DNA of 26,081 nucleotides from an uncultured Gammaproteobacteria bacterium (lineage in GTDB: Bacteria; Pseudomonadota; Gammaproteobacteria; Steroidobacterales; GCA-2729495), in contig CALGMY010000084.1 in NCBI GenBank assembly GCA_937958785.1, positions 1-26,081 of the forward strand, given 5' to 3'. A model generated the notes under the pieces. It made no database searches, was not told the DNA's origin, and saw nothing but the letters and a program-made list of their open reading frames with translations. This document shows positions 1-9,624 of the stretch, piece by piece (position 1 is the first letter of the stretch; each line of letters begins with the position of its first letter). The position numbers and the translations under genes were made by a program.

Positions 1-1739
1 CGGGCACTGGACTTGCCGAGAAGCCGGTCGGCCGCGAGCGCCGGCGCTTCGAGACCCTGGCGCTCGGGGCCCTGCGGCCCGCCCTGGAGGGCCGGTGGCG
101 CGTGCGGACGCTCGACGGGGAGGTCGAGGTCACCACCGTCTTCGAGCTGCTGAAGGAGCGGGCGGCCCGGCACGCGCCCGAGCTCGTGGCGGCGGAGACC
201 GGGCTGTCGGCGGCCGTCATCCGGCGCACGGCCCGGATGTTCGCGGCGGCGAAGCCCGCGATGATCTACACCGGCTACGCGGCCTGCAAGTGGCAGCACG
301 GCGACCTGCTCCAGCGCGCCATGCTGCTGATGCTGGCCCTCACGGGCAACATCGGCAACGAGGGCGGCGGCATCCAGTTCGGCAACGCGCCGAAGGTGCG
401 TGGCGTCGCCGGCTTCGCCACGGCCGACATCGGCCCGGCGCTGCGCATGATCTCCAGCACCACCTGGGACTACGACCACGGCGGGCTCAAGGAACTCAAC
501 CGCCGCATGTACGGCGACGAGCTGGCCGAGACCTATGACCGGTACTACAAGGAGAGCATCCGGGAGGACTGGTTCCCCGACTACAGCGGGGCCGGGTGGC
601 GGATGGCGTTCTTCGCCGGCGAGAACGCGGCCAACTGGCGGGCCGGGTCCCGGCAGTGGCGCAAGGAAGGCTTCGACCGCCTGGAGATGATCGTCGTGCT
701 CGCGCCCGACATGGGCGCCACTGCCCACCAGGCCGACTACATCCTGCCGATCGCCCACCACTACGAGCGCGCGGACCTGATGCTCCAGTCCCGTATCCCG
801 TACCTGCAGGTGCTCGACGTGGCCGTCCCACCGCTCGGCGAGGCGGTGGACGACTGGGAGGCAAACCGCCGTCTGGCGGCGGCCATTGCGCGCCGCGCGG
901 CCGCCCGCGGCTCCCCCGTGGTGCGCGACGAGGTGGACGGCCGGTCGGTGCGCCGGGACTATGCCCGTACCCTCGACTACTACACCATGGACGGACGGAT
1001 CCAGAGCGTGAAGGACGTGGCCCAGTACATCATCAACACCACCCCGGGCGTCCCGAAGGTGTCCTTCGCGGAACTGGCTGCCCGGGGCATCGTCCGCGTC
1101 GACCACTCGGATTCCACGGCCTGGGAGCACGAGGACTCGCCCTACCACCACGAGGTCGTCGAGAGCGTGCGGGACAAGAAGCCCTACGAGACCTTTACCG
1201 GCCGCCAGCAGTTCTACATCGACCACGAGTGGTTCATCCGCTTCGACGAAGCGTTGCCGGCCCGTCGCGATCCGCTGGTGAACCCCGGCTATCCCCTCCG
1301 GATGCTGATGGGCCACGCGCGGCACAGCATCCACAGCATGTGGCGCGACGATCCGCTGCTGCTGTCGCTCCAGCGGGGGGAGCCGGACGTCTACGTGAGC
1401 CCCCAGGACGCCGGGGCCCGGGGTGTCGTCGACGGTGACCTCATCCGCATCTTCAACCCGGCCGGGGAGTTCTACGCCCAGGCCCACGTGAGCGCCGGCA
1501 TCCAGCCCGGGATGATCTTCTCGTACCACGGCTGGGACCCCCTGCAGTACCGGACCGGCGAGAACTTCAGCGCGGTGGTCTGCACGGCGGGCCTCATCAA
1601 GCCCACCACGATGGCGGGCGATTACGGCCACCTGGGCTACCGCGCCCTGGCCTTCGCGCCGAACCAGACCTACCGGGACTTCACCTGCGACTTCGCGCGG
1701 GCCGACCCGGACACGGGCAGGCAGGTGGCCAGGGCATGA
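1..1739 (+). CDS. Type II DMSO reductase family molybdoenzyme, catalytic (alpha) subunit, 5'-truncated
   Basis: The frame is open from the window edge (first full codon at 3) to TGA at 1737-1739, about 578 residues, so the N-terminal Tat signal, Fe-S site and first molybdopterin segments lie outside. What remains matches the C-terminal two-thirds of a bis-MGD oxidoreductase: the segment TGNIGNEGGGIQFGNAPKV, then LAPDMGATAHQADYILP, and the C-terminal cofactor domain with LMGHARHSIHSMW, LLLSLQRGEPDVYVSPQDA and GDYGHLGYRA. This pattern, with the partner genes downstream, fits the ethylbenzene dehydrogenase / steroid C25 dehydrogenase / dimethylsulfide dehydrogenase branch from what I know of those families. 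Such enzymes are periplasmic and oxidise or hydroxylate substrates using a molybdenum cofactor. The exact substrate cannot be told. The stop overlaps the next start by four bases (ATGA). Confidence 0.9.
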   Translation, partial: GTGLAEKPVGRERRRFETLALGALRPALEGRWRVRTLDGEVEVTTVFELLKERAARHAPELVAAETGLSAAVIRRTARMFAAAKPAMIYTGYAACKWQHGDLLQRAMLLMLALTGNIGNEGGGIQFGNAPKVRGVAGFATADIGPALRMISSTTWDYDHGGLKELNRRMYGDELAETYDRYYKESIREDWFPDYSGAGWRMAFFAGENAANWRAGSRQWRKEGFDRLEMIVVLAPDMGATAHQADYILPIAHHYERADLMLQSRIPYLQVLDVAVPPLGEAVDDWEANRRLAAAIARRAAARGSPVVRDEVDGRSVRRDYARTLDYYTMDGRIQSVKDVAQYIINTTPGVPKVSFAELAARGIVRVDHSDSTAWEHEDSPYHHEVVESVRDKKPYETFTGRQQFYIDHEWFIRFDEALPARRDPLVNPGYPLRMLMGHARHSIHSMWRDDPLLLSLQRGEPDVYVSPQDAGARGVVDGDLIRIFNPAGEFYAQAHVSAGIQPGMIFSYHGWDPLQYRTGENFSAVVCTAGLIKPTTMAGDYGHLGYRALAFAPNQTYRDFTCDFARADPDTGRQVARA

Positions 1740-2469
1740 GCGCGAATCCCGTCCCTGCCCGCACCGTCACGGAGGCCCGCCAGGTTGCTGAGACGGCGGC
1801 GCTGCGCTGCCTGTGCTATGCCGCCTGCTCCGAGCTCCTGGCCTCGCCCCACGAAGTCGACCCTCGCCCGGCGCTGCGGGAACGGGACGGGCTGGGCGAC
1901 GCGCTCGCCTGGGCCGCACCCCTCGGGCCGCTGCTCGCCGAGGCGGCAGCAGCGGACCTCGGCCGGCTCAAGGCCGAGTACAGCGGCCTCTTCGAGGTGG
2001 GCAGCCAGGGGCCGCCGGCGCCGATCCGGGAGGACCTGCAGACCGGGCAGCGGGCCGGCATCCGCGAGGAAGTGGTGCGCTTCTACGACTACTTCGGCTA
2101 CGCCCTCGATACCCGCTTCGCCTGGCAGCCGGACCACCTGTCCGTCGAACTCGAATTCATGCACTACCTCTGCTACCGGGAGGCCCGCGCGGAGAGCGGG
2201 GCGGATGCCCTGTCGTTCCAGCTGGCGCAGGCGGACTTCACGGCCCGCCATCTCGTCACCTGGCTGCCAGGGCTCGCCGCGAACGTCGACCGGATCGCCG
2301 CCGGCGCGCTCTATGCCCGCGTGGTCGCCGCGGTGCGGGACTTCGTCGCCGCCGACCTGCACTGGCAGTCGTCGACGATCGACACCGTGGGAGCGGCTTC
2401 AGCCGCGATCGCGCCTGAAGGCGCTCCTACGGCCGCTCCCACGGCCGCTCCCAAGCCGGGTGCGGACCC

Positions 2470-2473
<4 letters not shown>
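1736..2473 (+). CDS. TorD-family molybdoenzyme assembly chaperone (delta subunit)
   Basis: This 245-residue protein follows the catalytic subunit with an ATGA overlap and overlaps the Fe-S subunit in the same way. It has the all-helical, signal-less character of TorD/DmsD/NarJ chaperones. Recognisable stretches are CYAACSELLASPH near the start, LKAEYSGLFEVGSQGPPAPIREDL at about residues 80-103 (shown only as a landmark), and VRFYDYFGYALD and DHLSVELEFMHYLCY mid-protein. Family members hold the apo catalytic subunit in the cytoplasm until cofactor insertion and Tat export; they are not part of the mature enzyme. The gene sits between alpha and beta genes, whereas EbdABCD places it last. The final ~27 residues (VGAASAAIA then an APTAAP repeat) are not conserved chaperone sequence but the translation of a REP-like palindrome at 2387-2454. 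Confidence 0.85.
2387..2454. repeat. REP-like palindrome with 12-base tandem tail, inside chaperone 3' end
   Basis: The left arm GTGGGAGCGGCTTCAG (2387-2402) pairs imperfectly with CCTGAAGGCGCTCCTAC (2414-2430). The right arm is then echoed by two further 12-base units, GGCCGCTCCCAC at 2431-2442 and GGCCGCTCCCAA at 2443-2454. The core GGAGCGGCTTCAGCCGCGAT recurs exactly at 13666-13685. The element is read in frame as the C-terminus of the chaperone, so it extended or replaced the original 3' end without breaking the ATGA coupling to the next gene. The classification as REP-like is by resemblance; no neighbouring transposase (RAYT) is visible. Confidence 0.75.
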
Positions 2474-3468
<995 letters not shown>

Positions 3469-3473
3469 CCGTG

Positions 3474-3812
3474 ATGAAGGCAATCCGCCGCTGCCTGCCC
3501 CTGCTCCTCGCCACGATGGCCTCCGCTCCGGCCCCGGCCGCCGGGCCCGATGGCGAGTCGCTCTACACGCAGAACTGCCTGGCCTGCCACGGCGCCGACC
3601 TGGAAGGCGTGGATGGCCTGGGCGTGAGCCTGGCCGGATCGCCTTTCGTCGGCGGGCTCACCCTGGCCGAACTCGTGGCCTTCCTCGAGGTGGGGCGCAT
3701 GCCCGGAGATCCCGCCACCGTGTCCAACGGGGCCATGCCCGGCTTCGACTGGCTCCCGCCGGAGGAACTCGAGGCGATCGCGGCCTTCGTGAAGAGCCGG
3801 CACGGCGGCTGA
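3474..3812 (+). CDS. Periplasmic monohaem c-type cytochrome
   Basis: The product is about 112 residues. A basic n-region (MKAIRR), a hydrophobic stretch and an APAPAAG cleavage region form a Sec signal peptide. One haem-binding motif, CLACH (C35, C38, H39), follows. A plausible distal Met ligand is M88 in NGAMPGF; M76 (GRMPG) is an alternative. The layout is that of a small class I cytochrome c like those of alcohol and sugar dehydrogenase systems. A GTG lies directly before the ATG at 3474; either could be used. The gene begins 5 bases after the Fe-S subunit and abuts the rhomboid gene. In the place where EbdC/DdhC-type gamma subunits with haem b are usually encoded, this operon has a haem c protein, so it is the likely electron acceptor of the enzyme (inference). 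Confidence 0.88.
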   Translation: MKAIRRCLPLLLATMASAPAPAAGPDGESLYTQNCLACHGADLEGVDGLGVSLAGSPFVGGLTLAELVAFLEVGRMPGDPATVSNGAMPGFDWLPPEELEAIAAFVKSRHGG

Positions 3813-4691
3813 ATGTCCCCGGGCGGCGCCCAGCCCTGGACCGTCATCGGCGCCGCGCGCCGGCGCCGGGAGTGCGAGGAGCAGGGGCTGGTGCTCGAGG
3901 CGCTCGGCATCCCCTGGCTGATGGCCGATGGCCCGGGCGGCACGACGCTGCTCATGGTGCAGTCCGCGGACGAGGCAAGGGCCCGGGCCGAACTCCGCCA
4001 GTACCTCGCCGAGAACCGCCAGCGGCCTTCCCTGCCGGCGCTCACCCTGCAGGGCGAGGGATCGCCAGGCGTGGTGGCCTACGTACTGCTGCTCGTCGCC
4101 GCGTTCCTCACCCAGGCCCGGTTCGCCTGGGGCGTGGACTGGTTATCGGCCGGTACGCTCGACGGCGGCGCCGTCCGGTCCGGCGAGTGGTGGCGCCTCG
4201 TCACGGCCCTGACCCTGCACGCCGACGCGGGGCACCTGGTCGCCAACCTGCTCTTCGGGGCGTTCTTCGGCCTGTTCGCCGGCCAGTACCTGGGCTCCGG
4301 CGTGGCCTGGGCAACGATTCTCCTCGCGGCCGGCGCCGGCAATGCCCTCGACCTCTGGCTGCTGCCGTCGAGCCACCGGGCCATCGGCGCCTCGACGGCC
4401 GTGTTCGCCGCGCTCGGGCTGGTGGCCGCGCTGATGTGGCGGGCCGAGTCGCGCCGGACGACCGGCTGGGCCCGGCGCTACGCGCCGCTCATCGGGGCGA
4501 GCGTGCTGCTCGCCTACATCGGCACCGGCGACGCGCGCACCGATGCCGTTGCCCACCTCACCGGTTTCGTGATGGGCATCTTCGCGGGGGCCGCCTTCGA
4601 CCTCACGCGGCCCGGCTGGCTGCGCGCCCCGGCGGTCCAGCGGGCCGCCGGCCTCGGCGCGCTGGCCCTCGTGGCCGCCGGCCAGCGCTGA
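3813..4691 (+). CDS. Rhomboid family intramembrane serine protease with N-terminal cytoplasmic domain
   Basis: This 292-residue protein starts at the base after the cytochrome stop codon. Residues 8-65 form a soluble ferredoxin-like segment (PWTVIGAARRRRECEEQGL) resembling the DUF2007-type domain. From about residue 85 there are six or so hydrophobic segments. Rhomboid landmarks are WWRLVTALTLHADAGHLVANLLFG-like (H141, N145), the nucleophile Ser194 in GASTAVFAALG, and the partner His248 in AHLTGF. Rhomboids cleave transmembrane segments within the bilayer. The tight position behind a redox operon suggests co-transcription, but a functional link to the molybdoenzyme is not evident. Confidence 0.87.
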   Translation: MSPGGAQPWTVIGAARRRRECEEQGLVLEALGIPWLMADGPGGTTLLMVQSADEARARAELRQYLAENRQRPSLPALTLQGEGSPGVVAYVLLLVAAFLTQARFAWGVDWLSAGTLDGGAVRSGEWWRLVTALTLHADAGHLVANLLFGAFFGLFAGQYLGSGVAWATILLAAGAGNALDLWLLPSSHRAIGASTAVFAALGLVAALMWRAESRRTTGWARRYAPLIGASVLLAYIGTGDARTDAVAHLTGFVMGIFAGAAFDLTRPGWLRAPAVQRAAGLGALALVAAGQR

Positions 4692-4728
4692 CTCGCTATC
4701 CTGCCCCGCAACTTCCGGGGGGATGAAC

Positions 4729-6063
4729 ATGCAGACGGAGAACGGGGCCACCGCCCCCTGGCCACGGCCGGGCATCGCCTGGTACGCGGTGGTGATCCTC
4801 GTCATCGCGTTCATCTTCTCGTTCATCGACCGGATCATCATCGCGATGCTGGTCGAGCCGCTGAAGCAGGACCTCGGCCTTTCGGACACCCAGCTCGGCC
4901 TGCTGCAGGGACTGGCCTTCGCCGTCTTCTACGCGACGGTCGGCCTGCCGATCGGGCGGCTTGCCGACCGGCGCAGCCGCCGGGCCATCATCGGCTGGGG
5001 CATCTTCCTCTGGAGCATCATGACGGCCGTGTGCGGCCTCGCCCGGAACTTCTGGGAGCTGTTCCTGGCCCGGGTCGGCGTCGGGGTCGGCGAGGCAGCC
5101 CTGTCCCCGGCGGCCTATTCGATGATCGCCGACTACTTTCCCCGCGAGAAGCTGGGCCGGGCCCTCGGCGTGTACCAGTCGGGGGCGTTCTTCGGCGCGG
5201 GGCTGTCCTTCCTGGTCGGGGGCCTCGTGATCCAGGCCGCGTCCCGGGCGGGCGAGGTGTCGCTCCCGTTCCTCGGCGAGGTGCGGGCCTGGCAGCTGGT
5301 GTTCTTTGCCGTCGGCCTGCCCGGCGTATTGGTGGCCCTGCTCATGCTCACCGTGCGGGAGCCGGTCCGTCGCGGCCAGCTCGCCGCCGGGGGCGCCGGC
5401 CTGCCGCTCGCGCAGGTGCTGGGCTACGCCCGGCAGCGCTGGCGGGTCTTCGTGCTGCACTTCACCGGCTTCGCGCTGCTCGCGGTGCCGCTCACGGCCA
5501 TTCTCACCTGGGCCTTCGTCTACTTCACGCGGGTCCTCGGCTTCACGCCGCCGGAAGCGGGGCTGCGGCTTGGCGGCCTGCTCATCGTGCTGTCGCCGCT
5601 CGGCGTGTACGGCGGCGGCTGGCTGGCCGACCACCTGCAGCGCCGGGGCTACCGGGATGCGACCCTCCGGGTGGCCCTGCTGGCCGCTGCCGGCCTGCTG
5701 CCGCTCTCCGCCGTGTCGGCGCTGACGATGGACCGGGACCTCACCGTCGCCCTCTTCGGGCCACTGATCTTCTTCGCCAGCCTGTCCATGGCCGTGGCGC
5801 CCGCCGCGCTCCAGGTGGTCACCCCCAACCAGATGCGGGGCCAGGTGTCGGCGGTGTGGATGCTGGTGCTGAACCTCGTCACCGCGGGTCTCGGGCCGTC
5901 CGCGGTCGGCGTCATCACCGACCACGTCTTCGGTGATCCCATGGCCGTCGGCAAGTCGATCGCGCTCGTGAACTGCCTGACCGTGCCGCTGGCAGCGCTC
6001 GCCTTGTGGGCCGCGCTGGCGCCGTTCCGGGCCGCGGCCACCGAGCAGGCTGGCACCGGGTAG
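4729..6063 (+). CDS. Major facilitator superfamily permease (spinster-like)
   Basis: The protein has about 444 residues and twelve predicted membrane segments. The first is AVVILVIAFIFSFIDRIII with the F-x-D-R pattern, and the loop 2-3 signature is GRLADRRSRR. Two ATGs are possible. That at 4723 directly abuts the GGGGGG tract, while that at 4729 sits six bases behind it, so the second start is preferred. Family members exchange small organic solutes or metabolites with protons across the inner membrane. The next gene is a TonB-dependent receptor on the same strand, a pairing often seen in catabolic clusters, so the permease may complete import of the receptor's ligand. Substrate unknown. Confidence 0.88.
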   Translation: MQTENGATAPWPRPGIAWYAVVILVIAFIFSFIDRIIIAMLVEPLKQDLGLSDTQLGLLQGLAFAVFYATVGLPIGRLADRRSRRAIIGWGIFLWSIMTAVCGLARNFWELFLARVGVGVGEAALSPAAYSMIADYFPREKLGRALGVYQSGAFFGAGLSFLVGGLVIQAASRAGEVSLPFLGEVRAWQLVFFAVGLPGVLVALLMLTVREPVRRGQLAAGGAGLPLAQVLGYARQRWRVFVLHFTGFALLAVPLTAILTWAFVYFTRVLGFTPPEAGLRLGGLLIVLSPLGVYGGGWLADHLQRRGYRDATLRVALLAAAGLLPLSAVSALTMDRDLTVALFGPLIFFASLSMAVAPAALQVVTPNQMRGQVSAVWMLVLNLVTAGLGPSAVGVITDHVFGDPMAVGKSIALVNCLTVPLAALALWAALAPFRAAATEQAGTG

Positions 6064-6085
6064 TCCTTTTGCATTACATTTCCCG

Positions 6086-8662
6086 ATGCCGCGTCGCCAT
6101 CCGCGACGGCTGGCCGGGGGTTGGATGCAGCAGGGGCAAGGCTGGCTGGTGGCGGCCAGGGCGGCGACGGCAATGGCGCTGGGCCCGGGCGCCGTCGCGC
6201 TCGCGCAGGACGCGCCGGCCATCGATGAGATCACGGTGACGGCGCGCAAGCGCGAGGAGAACCTCAAGGACGTCCCGCTGTCAATTGCCGCCCTCAACGC
6301 CGAACAGTTGCAGGCCCGGGGCCTCAACAGCGACTACGAGATATCTACCTTCACCGTCGGGTTCCGGACCCTGCCCCAGGCCGGGCGCGACATCGACCGG
6401 CCGATCATCCGCGGCATGGGCGCGCCCGTGACCCGCGGCGAGCCCAACGCGTCGTACTTCATCGACGGCACCTTCGTCTCCGGCAGCATCTCGACGGCCA
6501 CTACCAGCGCCGTGGAGCGGGTGGAGGTCCTGCGCGGTCCCCAGTCCGCCCAGTTCGGCCGGGCCACCTTCGCGGGGGCCGTGAACTACGTGACGCGGAG
6601 GCCGACGGACACCCTGCAGGGCCAGGTGAACACGCGGGCAGGCAGCAGCGACGACTACAGCGCCGGCGGCTGGGCGAGCGGCCCGCTCGTGGGCGAGAAG
6701 CTGCTGTTCGTCGTCTCCGGCAACTGGAGCAGGTACGGCGGCCAGTGGCACAACCAGCTGGCGGCAGGGCAGGCGGAGTACGAGGCTGATACCACCCTGC
6801 CGATCCGCCAGTTCCTCCTCGATCCGCCCCAGGAAGCGGACTTCAGCCGGCTGGGCGCGGAGGAGACCACCGACGCGCTGGCCAAGCTCGTGTGGCGGCC
6901 CGCCGATGGTGCCGAGGTGAGCCTGAAGTACGGCTACACCCGGGGCGAGGACAGCCACTTCCCCAACCTGATCGCGGCCGAGCTCAACTGCTTCCTGCCG
7001 GTACCCGGCACCGAGGGCGAGCCCTGGTATGCCACCAGCACCGGCTACTACTGCGGCGAATTCCGGGCCGCTGGCCGGGTGAACCGCATAAACCTGCCGG
7101 ACTTCAGGAATGGCGTCACCTACATCCGGGCCAACGAGTTCCCGCAGCCCGAGCTCTACACGGTGCCGCCGGCCGAGCCCGGCACCTTCCGGGAGCAGAA
7201 TCGGGTGCTGCTCGAGTACGTGCAGGACGTCGGCGATTTCACGGTCACGACCCGCGGCTCCTGGAACCAGGACGATTTCCGGCAGGTCTACGACCTGGAC
7301 CACACCGAGACCCGAGCGGTCTGGGGGCTGTTCCACTTCGATGCCCGCCGGGACATCGTGGACAGGTCGGCGGAGCTCCGGGTGGATTCCCCCGGCGACC
7401 TGCCGGTACGCGGGTCGCTGGGACTGTACTGGTACGACCAGGACCGTGAGGCCAACCAGCGCAGCTACCCGGGTCCGGCGGTCGTCTTCGGGGCCCCGGC
7501 AACCACCACCGCCTTTCCGCCCCCGACCCTGACCGACATCACGAACGAGGCAGTCTACGGCAGCGTGGAGTGGGACATCTCCGACCGCTGGACGCTGACC
7601 CTCGAGGGCCGCTACGCCCGGGATGCCAAGGATCTGCAGGGTGGGGCCCTGGGCCAGCCCGGCACCCCGGACACCGTAGGCCTGGACTTCGACAGCTTCA
7701 CGCCGCGGGTGACGGTGCGCTACAGGCCCGCGGAGGAGCTGACCCTGTATGCCCTTGCCGCGAGGGGCACGAAGCCCGGGGATTTCAACTCGGAATTCTT
7801 CCGCTCCGGTGCCGCAGCGTCAGCCGTGACTGACGCCCTCAACGGCTGTACCCCCCCAGCTACTGGTGAACCCGCCGTGATCCCCTGCCTGGATGAGCCC
7901 CTGGCCATCGTGAAGGAGGAAGAGCAGTGGACCTACGAGCTGGGCGCCAAGGCCGCCTGGCTCGACGGCCGGCTCGACACCAACCTGGCCGTCTACCACA
8001 TCGACTGGGAGAACCAGGGGCTGTTCACCCTGGCGCGAATCCTCCAGGAGACCGGGACCTACAACACGACAACCGTCATCCGGAACATCGGCGCATCGAA
8101 GGTCGACGGCATCGAGCTCGAGACCAGCTTCCGGGTGACTGACCGTCTGGCGCTGACCGCCAACTACGGCTACACGGACTCCCGCTATGACGACGGTAAC
8201 GATGCGACATTGCAGGAGCTCACCGGCGACGGCGACATCCACGGCCGGAAGGTGCCCAACGTCCCCGAGCACACGCTGATACTGAGCGCGTTCGCCACGA
8301 CTCCGATTACCGCCGAGGTCGAGGCTTTCGTGAACCTGGACTACGCCGGCAGCTCGAAGCGCTACACCGCTGCCAACAACTTCAGCTGGATCGGCACCGA
8401 CCTGACCGTGAACCTGCGGACCGGTGTGCAGGCCGGTCCCTGGACCATCACGGGGTACGTGCGGAACCTCACCGACGACGACACGCCCTTGGCTGCCCTC
8501 GACTTCGTGAACTTCGGTGCCGTGGACATCAACTACGACGTGAACATCTTCCAGAACATCCCGGCGACCGCCGCCTCCGCCGACGATCGCGACCCGCGGA
8601 TGTTCTCCCTGAACCCCAAGCGGGGCAGGGACTTCGGCCTCGAGGTGCAATACCGCTTCTAG
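6086..8662 (+). CDS. TonB-dependent outer-membrane receptor
   Basis: This 858-residue protein has a long signal peptide: a basic n-region MPRRHPRR, a hydrophobic core around residues 20-40, and cleavage near ALA-QD. A TonB box follows immediately (EITVTARKREENLKDVPLSI). The plug domain covers about residues 55-165 (VERVEVLRGPQSAQFGRATFAGAVNY). The beta-barrel runs to the C-terminus, which ends in the aromatic residue expected of outer-membrane proteins (EVQYRF). An internal ATG at 6125 behind a GGGGG tract would also leave a signal peptide, but one without the basic n-region, so 6086 is kept. The type resembles receptors for bulky organic substrates found in sphingomonad-like and steroid-degrading bacteria rather than a clear siderophore receptor. 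The stop codon overlaps the opposite-strand aldo-keto reductase stop in a shared CTAG. Confidence 0.92.
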   Translation: MPRRHPRRLAGGWMQQGQGWLVAARAATAMALGPGAVALAQDAPAIDEITVTARKREENLKDVPLSIAALNAEQLQARGLNSDYEISTFTVGFRTLPQAGRDIDRPIIRGMGAPVTRGEPNASYFIDGTFVSGSISTATTSAVERVEVLRGPQSAQFGRATFAGAVNYVTRRPTDTLQGQVNTRAGSSDDYSAGGWASGPLVGEKLLFVVSGNWSRYGGQWHNQLAAGQAEYEADTTLPIRQFLLDPPQEADFSRLGAEETTDALAKLVWRPADGAEVSLKYGYTRGEDSHFPNLIAAELNCFLPVPGTEGEPWYATSTGYYCGEFRAAGRVNRINLPDFRNGVTYIRANEFPQPELYTVPPAEPGTFREQNRVLLEYVQDVGDFTVTTRGSWNQDDFRQVYDLDHTETRAVWGLFHFDARRDIVDRSAELRVDSPGDLPVRGSLGLYWYDQDREANQRSYPGPAVVFGAPATTTAFPPPTLTDITNEAVYGSVEWDISDRWTLTLEGRYARDAKDLQGGALGQPGTPDTVGLDFDSFTPRVTVRYRPAEELTLYALAARGTKPGDFNSEFFRSGAAASAVTDALNGCTPPATGEPAVIPCLDEPLAIVKEEEQWTYELGAKAAWLDGRLDTNLAVYHIDWENQGLFTLARILQETGTYNTTTVIRNIGASKVDGIELETSFRVTDRLALTANYGYTDSRYDDGNDATLQELTGDGDIHGRKVPNVPEHTLILSAFATTPITAEVEAFVNLDYAGSSKRYTAANNFSWIGTDLTVNLRTGVQAGPWTITGYVRNLTDDDTPLAALDFVNFGAVDINYDVNIFQNIPATAASADDRDPRMFSLNPKRGRDFGLEVQYRF

Positions 8663-9606
8663 CCCGTCGCGATGGCGCGGATGGCCGCGAGCTGCTCCGG
8701 ACCGGGCTCCCAGCTGCCGGCGGCCACGTTCTCTGCCAGCTGCCCGGGCCGCGTGACCCCGGCGATCACGCTGGCCACGCCCGGCTGGGCGGCGAGCCAG
8801 CCGATGGCCAGGTCGAGGACCGTCCGGCCGCGGCTCTCGCCCCAGGCAGCCAGCTTCTCCACGATTTCGTAGCGCGCCTCGGAGGCGAAGGCGCCGCCAC
8901 CCCGCCATTTCGCAAAGCGCGAGCCCTCGGGCAGGGGCTGGCCCTTGCGGTACTTGCCGGACAGCAGGCCGCTCTCCAGCGGGAAGTAGGGGAGGATGCC
9001 GATGCCATTGGCGAGGCAGACGGGCACCAGGTGCTGCTCGATGTCCCGCGTCAGCAGGCTGTAGCGGTTCTGGGCGGCGACGAACGGCGTGAGCTTCAGC
9101 CGGGAACTGACTTCGCCGGCGGCGGTGACCTGCGCAGCCGTGTAGTTGGAGCAGCCGATGTGGCGAACCTTGCCCTGCCGGACCAGCTTGTCCAGGGCCT
9201 GCAGTGTTTCCTCCACCGGCGTGCCCGGGTCCGGAAAATGGTGCTGGTAGAGGTCGATGCAGTCCGTCCCGAGGGCCGTGAGGCTCGCCTCGACCGCCTT
9301 GGCAATGTACTCCGCCGAGCCACCCCCGGCGGCGGCGCCGCCGCCACCACCGAGCTTCGCGCCGAATTTCGTGGCGATGATCACTTCCCGGCGCCGGGAC
9401 CCGAGGGCCTTGCCCAGCATGGCCTCCGCCCGGTTCATGCCGCCGCCGTAGATGTCGGCCACGTCGAAGAAGTTGACCCCGAGGTCGAATGCGGCGGCGA
9501 CGATCGCGTCGGTCGCCGCCTGGTCGCACATGGGGCCGAAGTTCATGCAGCCGACCCCGATGACGGAGACCCGGAGGTCGGAGGAACCCAGTTGGCGCAG
9601 CTGCAT
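8659..9606 (-). CDS. Aldo-keto reductase
   Basis: This 315-residue TIM-barrel oxidoreductase has the catalytic tetrad in order: D48 and Y53 (NFFDVADIYGGG), K80 (IATKFGAK) and H123 (DLYQHHFPDP). The segment VRHIGCSNYTAAQ, the later ILPYFPLESGLLSGKYRKGQ, and the nucleotide-binding tail (GVASVIAGVTRPGQLAENV) fit NADP(H)-dependent members of the L-glyceraldehyde 3-phosphate reductase / YhdN-like group. It reduces or oxidises a carbonyl/alcohol pair; the substrate is unknown. A glycine/alanine-rich run at residues 86-96 lies just after the K80 strand, where related enzymes usually have a short loop. It is the last gene of the minus-strand run, 18 bases after the MFS gene. Confidence 0.93.
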   Translation of the reverse strand: MQLRQLGSSDLRVSVIGVGCMNFGPMCDQAATDAIVAAAFDLGVNFFDVADIYGGGMNRAEAMLGKALGSRRREVIIATKFGAKLGGGGGAAAGGGSAEYIAKAVEASLTALGTDCIDLYQHHFPDPGTPVEETLQALDKLVRQGKVRHIGCSNYTAAQVTAAGEVSSRLKLTPFVAAQNRYSLLTRDIEQHLVPVCLANGIGILPYFPLESGLLSGKYRKGQPLPEGSRFAKWRGGGAFASEARYEIVEKLAAWGESRGRTVLDLAIGWLAAQPGVASVIAGVTRPGQLAENVAAGSWEPGPEQLAAIRAIATG

Positions 9607-9624
9607 GGCTCGAGTGCTTCCTTG

